A DNA stretch of 64,000 bases from Rotaria sp. Silwood1 (Eukaryota > Rotifera > Eurotatoria > Philodinida > Philodinidae), in NCBI GenBank assembly GCA_905250075.1, contig CAJNOP010000317.1:124001-188000 (forward strand), in the 5' to 3' direction. A program made the position numbers and the translations under genes. Position 1 is the first letter of the stretch. Every line of letters starts with the position of its first letter. Of the stretch, positions 1 through 13,125 are shown one piece after another. The notes beneath the pieces were generated by a model. The model did not search any database, was not told the origin of the DNA, and saw only the letters and a list, made by a program, of their open reading frames with translations.

Positions 1-363
1 GAACAATTTTATTCTTCTAATTCGGTTAAATAAATCTCGTAGATGTTAATACAAAAAAAATATAACCCATTGAATTCATGACCATTTGTTCATTTTCATA
101 TAAATGTTTATATAGATCACTGAACAGTTACATATACATGTATATATATATTGGTTTAATGTTGGTATTTGTCTAGTCTATGATTGATAGAAGATATTAG
201 AGAGATGCCTATGAATAATTTATAATAATATGTTTTTCTAGTAAACAGATTCATCATAATCCATTCGATTTTTTTTTTCGTTTGTACGATTATAAAAAGA
301 AAAACAACATATATATATATAGACAGAAAATAAACAACATCCGAGTATGTTTTTGTTTTATTT

Positions 364-1875
364 TTAAAGTTGACATTCAACAGCAGCAGCAGCGGCAGCA
401 GCATCATGTTGTTGATGGTTGTCAAGTTTTATATTCGTTTTGCTCATGGTTAATTTTGATTCTTTATCAGCTGTTAAAGGATTTCCATTACGTCTAAATG
501 TTGTTCTTTCAGTTCGAGTTCTTAATCGATTACAACAACTTGATTTAATTGGTTTTACCATAAAACAACCTTTGAAGAAAACAAAAAAAGTTAAAATTAA
601 AATAAGAACAATAAAACTCAATATGATATCGGGTGAAAATTACCATATATTAATGGATCTAAAACAGAATTCGATACAGCGAGCATCATAACAATTAAAA
701 GCGAACGTTCATTATGTGTTGATTGATCAATAATTGATGTATCTATTAAAGTAGTTTTAGCATTTTCATAATTAATTCTAGCATCAGTTATAAGTATAAA
801 AAAGACAATACAATAATATGGTGTCCAACAGAGAATAAAACAAATAACTAAAATAAAGAGAAGAACATAATTTAGAATCTTTTTGTTTTTTTATCAATTT
901 CTTTTTTTTGTTTTTTTTTTACCAATAAGAACAGTCAATTTTAATGTTTTGAATTTAGCTCGTGTTATTGTTTTCATATTATGTGAATTAATTTCTTCTT
1001 GTACTAATGATTGTCCACAATGAGTAGATATTTCACCACTTAAATTTTTTCTACTTGATCTTAATGAACTATTTATTTGATTTGTATCATATCGATTTTT
1101 ACTACTCGTACATTTAACAAATCGAAATGTTCGTCGATCTGATCGTTTATGTAATACATATAATATACGAAAATACGAATAAAAAATTGTTAATAATGGT
1201 GCTATATAAGCAAATATAGCAACACTAATATTATAAGCTATACGTTTTCCTGGATCAGTTGATAATATATCGCCACACATTTCACGACATAAGACTTCAT
1301 TTGTTAATCGTTTAAATATAATTAACTATTTCGAAAAAAACAAAATTTTAAAAAAGAAAAAAAAAAAAAATCAAAAATGTAAATCTTACTTGTGGTATAC
1401 AAGCTAAAGCTGAAATAAACCATGAACCAACAACAAATAATTTATTTCTTGTATTTGATTGATATACAGTTAAAGGATGTACAATTGATAGATAACGATC
1501 AAGTGATATACCAATAATTGTACATGATGATACATAAATTCCTAGACCTTTTAATGCAGCTATTATTTTACATATTTGATCATTATGCCAACGTCCAACA
1601 GTATATGCATAGATTTCACTTGGAATATAAACAAGTGTAAAAAATAAATCAGCAGCACATAAATTTAATAAAAGTATATGATCACGAAAACGACGTCTTG
1701 AATAATGAAATAATTTAAAGAGTACACGTAGATTAGCAGTTAATGCAAGAATAAAGAGAAAAACATAACCAAGAGCTAACCAACGATAAAAAGGTGCATC
1801 TGGACCACGAGTACCAGATTCAAGACAAGTTGTTTTTAATATAAATGATGAATTGTATGTCATTAAGAAAATCAA
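364..1875 (-). CDS. GnRH/AKH/corazonin-type G protein-coupled receptor, 4 exons, complete
   Basis: Rhodopsin-class seven-helix receptor of about 432 residues. Exons on the minus strand: 1875-1390, 1325-923, 847-644, 569-364. All have GT-AG borders and matching phases (0, 1, 1). Visible marks: TM1 Asn48; TM2 NLCAAD with Asp76; Cys102; DRY at 126-128 followed by a HPL loop; TM4 ending at exon 1; paired Cys residues in extracellular loop 2; a TRAKFKTLKLTVLI run into TM6; CWTPYY at 303-308; TM7 with DPLIYG instead of NPxxY. The KTLK entry to TM6, CWTPYY and DPLIYG are the combination known from gonadotropin-releasing hormone, adipokinetic hormone and corazonin receptors, so a peptide ligand at the plasma membrane is expected. 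NSS at 8-10 is a glycosylation site. The C-tail carries a seven-Ala run encoded by a CAG-like repeat, then ends in CQL. No upstream exon was recognised. The exact ligand is unknown. Confidence 0.88.
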
Positions 1876-4800
1876 TATAAATATAATATAAATTAAGATT
1901 TGTTTTTCTCATATATCTAAAATTTAATATGTAAAATGTCTTTTCTCTTAAGTGATACTATAGATCTTCACCGCCTCTTTTTTTATTCTCTTTCTCTTAT
2001 TCTCTTCTAGATAATTTTTCTTTTATGCTATTATTAACAGGAGAAAAAGTAGGTGGTATTCCGGATATATTACATATGATCAATCAGAGAAAATTTTCGA
2101 AATAGGATACAGAATTAATCATGATTGACAACATTTCCTAATAGACTATCAATATTTAATAGAAAAATAATACTCATTTATAAAAAAAAAAAAAAAAAAA
2201 AAAACTTAAGTATGTTAAATAATAATAAGGAGAAGAGCAACTCAATATTATCGTCTTTCTAATACAATGATTGTTTCCTAAAACATCCGTTTTATTCGTT
2301 GTCAAAAGAAATATTTTTTTCTTACAATTTCTCTTTCTTTCTCGCTTTTTTTTAAAATGTTACCATTGACAATGAACAGATCATTAGGCGACGATTCATG
2401 AATATTCCATTTTTCTTGTTCTATTTCAAATATATTACTATGTTTTCAATAGATAACAATGATGACAGTTGAAAAATGCACATGTGAATGATCGTGAAAA
2501 TCTTAGACATCAAAAGACTCTTGAGGAATAGATCCATCAAATAATAATAATAATAAAAAAAGGATGAATAATATAATAAAAGTGATGATGAACAATAATT
2601 TATCAAGACATAAAAAGGATTATGATAGGATTTAGCTTTTTTTTTTCTTCTTTAGTCAAATTTGATGAATTTCAAAAAAGATTTACCTAGGAATAGACAC
2701 ATCATGCAATATGAGGAAAAAAAAATCTCATCTGTCAAGTATGATTACTCGATATAACTTGTCTCTATAGAATATATTTTCTTTACCGTATATCTTATGT
2801 TATTAGTATAGATTTATTATTCGATATGTTTTATCATATGACAATATTCAACAGCGCATTACATTTCAGTTAATTATAGGATGATCTAACAAATGTCGAG
2901 ATGTTCTGCGAAAGTTAAAAAAAAAAAACCTTCGGTAATACAAAGTTAATTGGCAAATACAAATTGAAAGAAGCCAATCAATTCGAGCTCAATAACTTCA
3001 AGTACTATCTAAACATGAATAGACTTCTTAATAAATAATCTATATATATATATTCATAGTCTTTCTTCCGTTTTTTTGTCAGATGTAATAAAAAGATATT
3101 GAAATCTCTTAATCATTGGTCATATCGACTTGAATATAATGCTCAAAAAGTGAATAATCAATTTAGATGAAATCTTTTATTGAGCGTTAAAAATTGGAAA
3201 AAGAAATGTGAGATGTAAATGTGTACTAATTTGTTAAAAGATAATAAACGTGCTTGAAGGCACAAGTTTTTTTTGTTATAATCTACTAATAGTCTTTTCC
3301 ACACATGTCGAAGTTAAATAAAGCATGTCATTTCAGTTCGATGCTTTTATTTTTTCATCAAGGAAATAGACATTCGAATTTCTTACAATTGAAGAAATTT
3401 TATTTCATCATTTCAATAAAAAATTATATTATTATGAAAAACTTAGTTGAAAATATTTCTTATTTTATCTTAATAGAATATATTTATTTTTCATTGAATT
3501 ATCTTTTAGAATAATAAATAAATTTTTCATATTTTTAGAAAATTAATTCAATTAATATTATGACTACAATTGAAAATTTAATATAAGGATGTTTTAGTTT
3601 TTTTAATTTATTATAATAATTATGAAATGAATGAGTATCCAGGACATTTTTCTTTAAAATCAGTAATATCATACTCAATTATTTATTTTCTCATATAAAA
3701 ACTTTTTTTTTTATAAATGGAAGCAAGAAAATTTTCTGCTTGAACATGCATACATAATTATAACATGCGCATGAGAATCTAACGGATATGCCCAATGACA
3801 GATAAAAATATGTCGATAAGTAACAAAAAATAAGTCAATAATTTCTAATGACATGAACAAAAGAAAAAAGAAAATATCCTTGAATTAAGTTTTATTTGTT
3901 AAATAATTAAAAATTGAACATTGTTTTCCTCACTATATAGAATACTGAACTAGAAATGGACTAAATCAACAATATATCGAAAAGAGCAATCACAATTCTC
4001 ATATGAAATAATTTATTCGACGATTTAAAAACAAAACATAAATTACTTTCATAGTATATTAAATAGAACATATAGATTGGTTTTATTGGATTCGATTAAG
4101 ACAATATTTAAAAGATTTTATGAACTTTGCAGCAGTACTTAAGGTCACTAGATCTAACCATTAAATCTATTTTATATAGATTTAAACGATATTTGTTAAA
4201 AAAACTGATGCAGTTCGAACGTATCTTGTTTTTAAATATGCTTGATATTTAAATAATACCACTTATTTTAATTTTTCTAATCGACTTCAATGTTATCTTC
4301 ATCAATAGTTTGACATTTTTCATATGTATTTGAATGCATGTATTGCTTCGTATGCATCTAACTGTTTCTGATAGATAGTGTCAAAATGTCTCCAATCTAA
4401 TCTAGACCTGTAATGATGGATAATCAAGTTCATAAGTGGATTATAAATGACTAAGATACCTTTTTATATGTTAGGTAAGCAGTGTCTCAATGTTCAAAAT
4501 TCTGCGGATATATATTCTTTGAACTGAGAGTATAAAATAAAATCATATTACCTTCGTAGTATTCATTAAATGACTTGTCACTTATAATACAACTTAATTA
4601 TCTTGATGATAATGACGAATAAAGCATCATGCACATACTCTCGTTACCATCTGTATAGTATTTCTTTCTTTTTTTTTTTTCTATAACTGTTAGTAATTAT
4701 ATATCCGGCAACGCATAAGGTACTTTTTTTTAGAACATGAAACTAATCTCAGATAATATTTAATTTTTGCGGAAAAATAATGAATAACTATGAGAAAATG

Positions 4801-5892
4801 CTTACAAAATAGAACACAATAGAACTGATTAAGACATTGTAGGAAATCTAAAACAGCAAACAAAATAACAAGTTTGTATTGAATAAAAGATACTTGAATG
4901 GTAATTTAATTGATAATAAATGCACCATATTGAAGTAAATAAGTAGGAAAGAAAAAAAACTACATATGAACTAATATAAAGAGTTTCGTTACATATCGAC
5001 ATAAGAGATACATAATAGAATAAGTTAAAGATGAGTATCTATATAGATACGAATTAACTTTTGTTTATTGTTCGAAAAATATAATACATATCAACTTATT
5101 TTAATAGTCGTAAAACAAGTCATTTCTATGCAAATGTCTTGTCAATTTATTGTCAACGATGGTTATGAATAATACTAATAGATTGAATATCAATTTTTAA
5201 ACCAATTATTAGAAGATTTATTTTTAATATATGTTAAATAAAATTATTTGCCTACAATTTTTCTCTTTGCTCATTAATTTATTTATTTCTTGTACAAATT
5301 TTCTAGTCTTCATGGTAGATAAAACACATATATTTATTTTATCTTTTCACATAAAATACTAATCAAGCGTAATCTTATGTTAAATTTGATGAATAAACAA
5401 GAGAAAGAGACTTATTTTAGAATAGATATTTGTTTTTCTTTTCAAATAATTCTATTTCTCTAAATAAATGTCATCGTAAGTGAAATGAATCTTTTTTGTC
5501 AATGTGACTCTCTTCTTAGTAGATAATAGATGGTCACATATGTTTGATGTTGAAATTATTCTTTGAAAAAAAAAACTTAAAGACATTGATTGCTTTATTT
5601 GTACAATAAGTATTTCTCAGAATGTTTTTACATCTACTATTATATGAAATTCAATGTAATCTTCGATAGTATTGATCGATTGTTTATTCAAAAAGATGAT
5701 TAATATTTTAATTTATACAAATCTTTGTATTCAAGAGTATGTTTTTTTTTTGAAGCTTTCAAAATTCTAAAACTATTCATAAATAGAACAAAAATTTTAT
5801 CATTGAAAATATCGTCCATGTGCTTTGGAACGTATCGACAAGTCGAAACTTAAGTAAAATTGTGTTTTTGGCATTCTTATTGTGATTAAATA
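1876..5892. other. Gene-free AT-rich stretch
   Basis: Very AT-rich sequence with many poly-A/T runs, including a run of more than 20 A near 2181-2204. Open frames here are 60-70 codons or less, lysine/isoleucine/phenylalanine rich, and show no domain or splice logic. The part next to 1876 presumably holds the promoter and 5' UTR of the divergently leaving GPCR gene, but I see no specific element. Confidence 0.5.
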
Positions 5893-5930
5893 GGGTGTGG
5901 GTGAAGGGATGAAATTCACACTCACACCCA
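5893..5930. repeat. Telomere-like inverted repeat, copy 1
   Basis: A short G-rich arm (GGGTGTGGGTG) is followed by the spacer GAAGGGATGAAATTCAC and then the C-rich arm ACTCACACCC. It is the smallest clear member of the family of G-arm/C-arm elements found across the window, and its spacer matches copies 2 and 10. Confidence 0.7.
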
Positions 5931-6646
5931 ATTATCTTTTGATGATAGTCATAATTACTGAGTGTCGATTTTACAAATCAATACTATTCGAAACAGAAAA
6001 CAAGTTAAAGAAATTTTTGATACCATCAGAGAAAACAAAATGAATAATATCATTGTTATTGCTAGTATCTTTTTATTGAAATGAATAAGTAAGAATTTGA
6101 TTTTTATCGTATCAATCAACATAAAATTTTTCAGATCATGATATTTACCTTTTCCAAATATTATTAGTGCAGAGTTCGATGCTATTTTGCCTTATCCATT
6201 ACTTCAAAGCATGTTAAATTCTACCAATTTCGAAATTGGTGTCTAGCATTCCTAACCATGCATCTTCCTTCTTTATATTTCAATTAATGCAGCGCAACAG
6301 TTCAATGTTGAACACACCGAACATGATTGGTAGAAAGAGAGATAAAGCAAGATTAAGCCAGTTGATAATAGAGAGTCAACCGCGACGTTGTGGCTGCTGC
6401 ATCGTCGCGACCAGACGTTTTTGAAATGGTGACTCGTGATTTTCAGTCTGCATTATATTGTTCGGATACTTATTTGTGCGTGTTAATTATCGAAATACCT
6501 GTTGTTTATAGAATGTACTAATCTTATTCAATTCCGACTTTGCTTCATGGGAAGCGATGAGAGTATTGCTGTCTATTAAATTCTAATAAAAGCCATCATT
6601 GAGACCGTACTCTCTGCAGAGACTAACAAATCGAGTGTATAGTTAG

Positions 6647-6713
6647 TGGTGTGGGTATGGGTGTGAGTATGGGTGTGGGGAAGAGAAGAAATCTACACTT
6701 ACACCCAGACCCT
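6647..6713. repeat. Telomere-like inverted repeat, copy 2
   Basis: The G-rich arm is made of TGTGGG/TATGGG-type units. The spacer is GAAGAGAAGAAATCTACAC, and the C-rich arm is ACACCCAGACCCT. It has the same order of arms and nearly the same spacer as copy 1. Confidence 0.75.
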
Positions 6714-6916
6714 CTTCAAGATTTCTTTCTTTCCTTTCTGTCAATAGGCATCATTAGTCGAAAATAATGTTTGTCGTTTGTTGCTCTGGTATCTTTGTAT
6801 GGATTTCGTCGCAAGTATTTTGTAGTGCGTGATGCGCTTAAGATTTCTTTCGAAGAGTTGTAAAGAAAACATAACAATAGAGATCAAAGAACTAAAAACA
6901 CTTTTATTTGCAAGTT

Positions 6917-6990
6917 TGTGGGTGTGGGATATGGGTGTAGATGCGGGTAAGTGTGGGTGTAGATGAGGGGAATACTAACACCCACAACCA
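6917..6990. repeat. Telomere-like inverted repeat, copy 3
   Basis: The G-rich arm (units TGTGGG, TATGGG, TGCGGG) spans about 6917-6970. A very short spacer (AATACTA) follows, then the C-rich arm ACACCCACAACC. It lies about 200 bp beyond copy 2 and upstream of the F-box gene. Confidence 0.7.
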
Positions 6991-7265
6991 ACTTTTCGAC
7001 CGAGCTCATGTAGTAACATCGATTGTAAATATCGGAGGTTCATTACACTTCTTCTCTATTGAACAGCATACGATGAGATAAATAACAAGCGACTGAAAAT
7101 AGAGAATGGACGAAACAGTCCCATCATACAGTCTTCCATGGCAACCAAATATTCGACTAGTCTGAGAACAGCTGAAGACAAAAAATTCTTTTCGCTCAAT
7201 AATCAAAATCAAGTTCATCTCGATGTTCGTTCAAGGTAAGAAAGGCTGAATTTGCTCGAAATCGA

Positions 7266-8976
7266 ATGACTTATGAAAATAGTGGTTTGGAACTATTACC
7301 CAATGAACTGCTGTTCATGATCATAGCTTATTTGAGCTCAACAGATCTTGTTCAAGCCTTCTATGGTCTCAACAGTCGTTTGAATTCGACCGTTCTCGAA
7401 TCGGTTCGTCACTTTTCTATTCCTGAAGATACTTCCGAGATGTGGTGTATCGATTATATGTTTAACATAGAAAATGCCATTGAAAAGCTCTCATTCGATG
7501 TAAAACTATTATTACCAGTCTTTTCACGTACACACACTTTGTCCAATCTTCGTTGGGTTGTACTTCGTTGTTCATCGTTTGCAACCATCCAAATGAGTGT
7601 CGAATGTTCTTCGGCATTGGCTACCATATTCTCATGTTTGAAAATACTTCGTCTCTGCAATATTCTGTATCTAGAAGATGACCGTACGTCTTCTTTTCAG
7701 AGTGATGACCGAGCACGAGAACAACAGGAACAGGTATGCATGTTCGAACACCGTGAAATGTTCGTATTCTTAACAAAGTGACTGTTTAGACAGAAGTGAT
7801 CCCCAATACATTACATTGTCCGGCTATACGATAATTCGAATTTCAATTTTATCTTGCCTCTAATTCCACGATTCACGTGTTTAACTCAGTTGCATATTGC
7901 CTCTGATGAGGAAGACGTAGTCAATATCCATTCTCTCAGTCGACTGATTAGTTATTATCAAACGTCTTTCGAACAATTGTCATTGAGTATTCATTGGTCT
8001 AAAGGATTCGATGGATGTCATCTGCAGAGAATCCTTGAACCATGTCCACAGCTCAGAAAACTCTCCTTTGCTGCTAAAGAGGAAGATGATGCACTTGATG
8101 TAGTCGATCAATTACGCCAATTTCAAAGTGACTGGTGGCTGGATGATCGGCGACCACCAGTGTCAATCTTCCGAGACGATAGTGCGATCTGTATCGCTTC
8201 TATGCCTTGTGTTTTCCCGATTAAATGGCGTTTTCCGAGTGACCGCCAAGCTTGAAGATTGAACAGAGAGCAACTCGATTCACCATTCATTCGCTTCACA
8301 AAAGTGGAATCATATGAGATTTCTAACAGCGATGATCAACCAATCACTCTCGATCTTATCCATTTTATTGGTCGTGTCTTCTGTGCACCAGGTCAAGTAA
8401 TGGGTTGTGACCATTCCAAATTCGACTCACCGGACACAATTCTGATGAAGGTTAGTAGAAGTTCTGATATCATCTTCCATCGTGATCAACAAAGAAAAAT
8501 GAGATTCGCTCGCTTTCCATGTCTTCAGTGATTTCCGACAATTGATTCTTCGAAAACTTGATTTTCCATCGACACTCTGCCGTGCTCTTAGCCTCGAAAT
8601 ATGATGATATCTATTTTTCTTCTAGATACTGAGCACAAAAACAACAATAACTCCTCTGCTGACCAAAGTGAAAACTCTGAAATTCTGCTCCTCGTATCTC
8701 GGTAGGTTAACGGCGATCACCTTGATTACTTGGCTTCGATTGGCTCCGAATGTGAAAGAATTAGACTTTGAATTCATGAGCACTCATGCTAAATACAAGT
8801 TAGCACAAGAATTGAACACTCATGTCACATCAGATGAGTGTTTGAGATCGATTCTGAATGCCATTACTGAAGTACAGCTTGATCATCCTCGGAATTCATT
8901 TTCGTACAAAATAATATCGACTTTAGCCGATGAATTCGCCGAAGTCTTCCATCGAGCCATCATCTCTCTTGACTAA
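7266..8976 (+). pseudogene. F-box/LRR-like protein gene with in-frame stop
   Basis: Three exons can be drawn: 7266-7733 (donor GTATGC), an exon ending at 8450 (donor GTTAGT), and 8626-8976 (acceptor TTCTTCTAG), all joining in phase 0. The N-terminus (LELLPNELLFMIIAYLSS, residues about 8-25) is an F-box, the module that docks substrate receptors onto SCF ubiquitin ligases. The rest is rich in regularly spaced Leu (for example LTQLHI, LRKLSF, VKTLKF), as in leucine-rich-repeat F-box proteins. Exon 2 has a TGA at 8253-8255 with the same frame open on both sides. The start of exon 2 is also unclear: a better-looking peptide after an AG at 7793-7794 is in another frame than the downstream exon, suggesting an indel near 7830. 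I call it a recently damaged gene. A sequencing error at the TGA is the alternative. Confidence 0.7.
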
Positions 8977-9510
8977 TTACCTTCGTATCTTTTCTAAATC
9001 TTGAAAATGTTTCTTTCTCTGTTGTTCAACATGATAATGTAGAAATGATACTGGAATGACTTCTTCGTTTCTTTCCCTGATACCATCCGGCTGGTGTCCT
9101 TTGGTCGTATAGTAAAGAGACATGGTCTGATTTCAAAGAATATTTCAGATGAAATGCCGAGTTTATTCTCCTTAGAATTGAAACAACTTGTTGAGAATGC
9201 GAAGAAAAAAAAGACTCACTCCTTCTTTACTTCATCTAAAACTCGCTTCAGTATGAATCACATTTGGCATGAGAGATTGAAGAAATATTGGCTATCGATG
9301 CATATTTTGATGGATAAATCACTGTTCATCGTATTTCTACAGTCTCGTTTTCTTGCTAATCTGTTCTGCATTTCCCAATATCTTCTGATGAATCCAATGG
9401 TTCACTCGAAGTCAAACATCAATAATGATTTGGCAAATAAACCTCACAAACTTGACCATGAAAAGAATGCTGTGAGAGATCCGAGTCACTCGATTTGTTC
9501 TCCGATGAAG
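8977..9510. other. F-box gene 3' region, no secure gene
   Basis: A plus-strand frame of 146 codons (9094-9534) starts from a non-ATG codon and ends inside the following telomere-like repeat, so I do not accept it as a gene. Parts could be a decayed C-terminal extension or UTR of the F-box gene. No domain is recognisable. Confidence 0.4.
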
Positions 9511-9693
9511 AGTGGGTGGGTGTCGGTATGGTGAGAGTATGTGGGTGGGTATGACTGTGTCTTCCATTTCTTCGCACCCCACATCCACCCACACATAGCC
9601 ACAGTCATACTCACCAGCCAACACTCACACTAACACTCCACACATCATCCACACCTACACCCATACCCACACCCACTTGCATACCCACACCCA
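9511..9693. repeat. Telomere-like inverted repeat, copy 4
   Basis: The G-rich arm runs from 9511 to about 9556 (TGGGTGGGTGTCGG and variants). A short spacer (TGTCTTCCATTTCTTC) follows, then a longer, diverged C-rich arm of ACACCC/ACTCACC/CATACCC units to 9693. The arms are unequal in length, unlike the smaller copies. Confidence 0.75.
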
Positions 9694-10075
9694 GTGTTTA
9701 CCAGTGGCTGTTAACTAGGACTCTATTAGTTTTTTCAGATCTGCACTGATATTTGTTTGCAAAGAGAAAATATCGTAAGCGCTCATGAAACCATGAAGCA
9801 TTAAATGGATTGGCAGCGAAAATCCTCAAATCTACTAAATCGGTGATTCATCAGCGTATCACAAGAATTGAATCATGCCGTATCTGATGGAAATCTCTGA
9901 GGATTAGCATCCATTATTAGTTAATTTGTTTTTTCATTATGGTATCAATGTCATAACCTCGCCTAATCCTTATTTTAACATAAAGTCTATAATTATTCTA
10001 GTTACGTTCATTTATTTCTTCGCGTGCAAAAAGTTTTAACAGCGATGAAAGATGATTTCGATGGTTGTCTCACAT

Positions 10076-11705
10076 TCATGGAAAATTTCCAGTGGCTGAA
10101 CTAGTCATTCCACATATATTTGTTGTGCTTATCGAGTAGGTATCAGCACTAGTTGCATGATTCACATTAAGAAGATTGTATTGACCTACACATGTATAAT
10201 TTCCAGCTGGTAATTGTCCAGTTTGAATAAAAAATTGGTAAATAATTTGCGAACTAGTGATATTATAAATTGAGTTAATCGTAGGAGAATAGCTACTGTA
10301 GGCACCAGAATATGTAGAATTTGCTGTTCGTTGAACTGTGATAACTAAGGAAAGTGCAGTTATGGTCATATTTGAAAAGAAGTACAGCTTGTTTTCACAG
10401 AAATAGCTATCACATGTTCCAATTTCACTTGAAACAATTAGTGAAGAACTTGATAAGCCTGCTACAGTACTAGACTAGAAGAATGAAGCAAAGAAACAAA
10501 AACAAATGAGATCAGTGTGAAAATAAAGAATTGATCTATACAGATGGAGAACTGGTTGTACTGGATTTTGAACCTAGAAAGAATGGAGAAAGAATGATTG
10601 AAAAATTGAATAGCATCATTACCGGCTGTTTGCCAAATGATAACAATAGGAATAATAACACTCAAACTCATCAATAAGCCCAAGACAACACCAAGTGTCA
10701 TAAATCGGAATTTTACCGATCTAAACCAGAAGTTAACAAAATTTGTTTGCACTAATACATTCAAAATTGAATTTATCTGATAGAATGAATTCCCAATTGC
10801 TTTGGATAAAAAAAACTAACTTCATTTTCTTTGTTTTTAACCCAATCGATGACGAAGATGATGAATCAAATGACATAGTTCATTTGGAGGTATTTGTCAA
10901 TTAAAAGAGAAAGTAGTTCGAGCTGTATGAACTAATTTTAACAACGCTCACTATCACACAGAAGAATGTTTTCACTTATAAATAAGATTAAGAAATATTT
11001 TACTGGAATAAATCTAGCAGATATTTTGATTGATCTCTGACAATTCGATATAATCTGCTGTTTTAGATAGATCACTAATAAACCAGTCGAATGCATGTGA
11101 AGAATAAATAAACTACAAATCAATCTTTGATTACCAATGCATTTGTATGATTTCATCAGACTGAAAACAGAATGAATTTTTAATACGATAGTTCGTCATA
11201 TGCAAAGGTGGAATCTGTGAATTTTGGTTGAAAGCATATCCTTACTCACAACTGACTTAACTAATTCAATTTAATATTTCTCATCGCGAACTATCGATGA
11301 ACAAACTTATCTGTGTGCAAGATTAGCTCGTGTCATCCTACTTACTTAATGCATGAAGTCAATTTCGTTTGAGATCGTATCCATGAACGCTTCTTGCTCG
11401 TCTTAAGTATGTTCGAACTCGACCAAGCCTCTGAACGGTCAATAGTTGGATCAGAAAAAGATGCTAGTTTTGATATATCGTGGTTCGATACGGCACCATC
11501 CACTCTTCTTGATGAATCAATTTCAGGTGTAATTCGATTGGTATTCTTTGACAAAGCAATTTTCGATGGATACAGATAGGATAGAGGTTGTACATTGACT
11601 TGAACCTGTTTTTGATCGTGTGGTAAAGACACTGAACTCAACTTATCCTATATAGATGAATAGTTCGATGATAATCTCTGCTCTTATACTTACCCATACA
11701 GACAT
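10076..11705 (-). CDS. Single-pass membrane protein with Ser/Thr-rich stalk, 6 exons
   Basis: Exons on the minus strand: 11705-11694, 11647-11346, 11160-11135, 10751-10623, 10573-10542, 10474-10076. All borders are GT-AG and all phases match, giving 299 codons plus a stop. The first exon is only 12 nt (MSVW) and is inferred from its ATG, donor and phase. The N-terminal part is hydrophilic. One membrane helix follows (FMTLGVVLGLLMSLSVIIPI in exon 4), then a Ser/Thr-rich linker (SKSSTTSSPS, GLSSSS) and a Cys-containing ectodomain with NxS/T sites and a YTCVGQYNL strand. This suggests a type II surface protein. Such genes are common in bdelloids, and I know no function for them. The 26-nt and 32-nt exons are small but supported by phase. 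Not broken. Confidence 0.72.
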
Positions 11706-11989
11706 TTTCGTAGTTTTGAATTTGAATAGAACAGATTGTTTTCTTTAATACAGTATTTCTACGCACTCCTCTCATACAAATTAAATGTCAAGCAATGACA
11801 TTTATACAAAGGATAGAAGTTCTCTCTATTTCTTTTGTTTCTTTTTGCAACTCATCTTAGCTGTTTACAAAAAAATACCGACGAAAAGAAAAGGTAATGA
11901 AGAACTGTATCGAAAATGTTTTTCTTTATATGGAACACAAAATTACAGATGGATTTTTTAATGTTTGTGTTTTTTTAAAACAATCCATC

Positions 11990-12376
11990 GGGTGTGGGTA
12001 TGGGTGTGGGGATGTGGATGGAGTGTGAATCTGGATGTGGGTGTGTGAGTATGAGTGTGGGTGTGAATGTAGGTGTGGCTGTGGCTGTCGGTGGGTCTGG
12101 ATGTGCGTGGTGTGGGTAGGTATGAGTGGATTGTGTGAGGGTCGGCGTGGGTGTGTGCAGGGGTATGGATGTCGGGTGTGGGTATGTGGGTGGGTGGGGA
12201 TGCGCGGTGGTGTCGGTGTGGGTGGGTGTGAAGGGGGGGCGTGGGGAGGGGTGGGTGGGTGTGGAGTATGAGTGTGGAGTGGGTCGGGTGTTGGCATTCT
12301 CTTAAACTACACCCATACGCACACCCACACCCACACCCACACCCACACCCACACCCACACACCCACACCCACACCC
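11990..12376. repeat. Telomere-like inverted repeat, copy 5 (largest)
   Basis: The G-rich arm of about 300 nt (TGTGGG with TATGGG, GGATGTGG and TGAGTG variants) gets more irregular toward its middle. A 20-nt spacer around 12290-12309 follows, then a C-rich arm of almost perfect ACACCC units (12310-12376). The C arm is far more homogeneous than the G arm. Long open frames across it on both strands are products of the 6-nt period. Confidence 0.85.
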
Positions 12377-12677
12377 TCAAGCTGGCAAGGACGTTGTTTT
12401 TAGAAACTTTCATGCGTTTGAGTAGACGGTGTAGCTTTCTTTCTTTCTTCAGGCAGTTATTTAGCTAAGCATGCAGGCTCACAAGTATAGACTGCAGATT
12501 TCAATCAATTTTCAGCATGAAAATAGCAAAATACTTATCTGATTGATGTCAAATCGAAAAATTTTAAGGATTGCACTACCATGAGTAGAAATCAACTGTA
12601 CAATCATTATTTCAAATCAAATGACAATCAGATCTCATCTCCTAAGTAAAATTGAAAATGAAATAAATGAGATTAAT

Positions 12678-13125
12678 GGCCGTAAAATCAGTCTACAATG
12701 GTCTGAGACAAACTGGATTTCGTTGTAGGGACACATTGGAATATTAGGCTCATCCGAAATACTAAAATTTTTCGCATTTTTCTGTGGGGATGATGCCAAA
12801 GATTTATTGAAATTTGTCGAGTTTGTTCGAATTTTTCTCTCCCAACATGTATCTCACAACGAGCACATCCGTGTGAAAGTGATTTTTTGATAAACTTAGG
12901 TGTTTTTCGCTAATTTGCACTGGGATTTCAACAAAACGGTGAAGAACTAGTTGATATTTTTTCTAATTCACTTCGGTTTTAGTGCAAAAGACGGCCGTAC
13001 ACAGTTGAAGGACGATCAAAAGAACATTTCTGCCCAAAAGACATAAAGAATAAATGAATTTTTCGGAAGAGCCAAAATAATTCTAGGGTTGGTTGTGCCC
13101 ACCAGAGCCCGTCTGGTTTTACGGC
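12678..13125. mobile_element. Putative non-autonomous DNA transposon with diverged inverted ends
   Basis: The left end reads GGCCGTAAAATCAG; the reverse complement of the right end reads GCCGTAAAACCAG. Further in, both arms carry related blocks (GGCTCATCCGAAA against GGCTCTTCCGAAA). The hexamer ATTAAT flanks both sides (12672-12677, 13126-13131), a possible target duplication. Length is 448 bp with no transposase. It sits in the downstream part of the interrupted minus-strand reading frame. The superfamily cannot be assigned. Confidence 0.45.

Noticed and set aside
6236-6424. 62-codon frame with CGCC motif
   Set aside because: No splice context, no recognisable domain, and isolated in non-coding sequence.
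9094-9534. 146-codon plus-strand frame after the F-box gene
   Set aside because: Non-ATG start, ends inside a telomere-like repeat, no recognisable domain; at best a decayed extension.
11926-12468. Long open frames on both strands through the telomere-like array
   Set aside because: A 6-nt repeat without stop codons gives open frames automatically; the His/Pro/Thr and Val/Gly/Trp/Cys peptides are artefacts.
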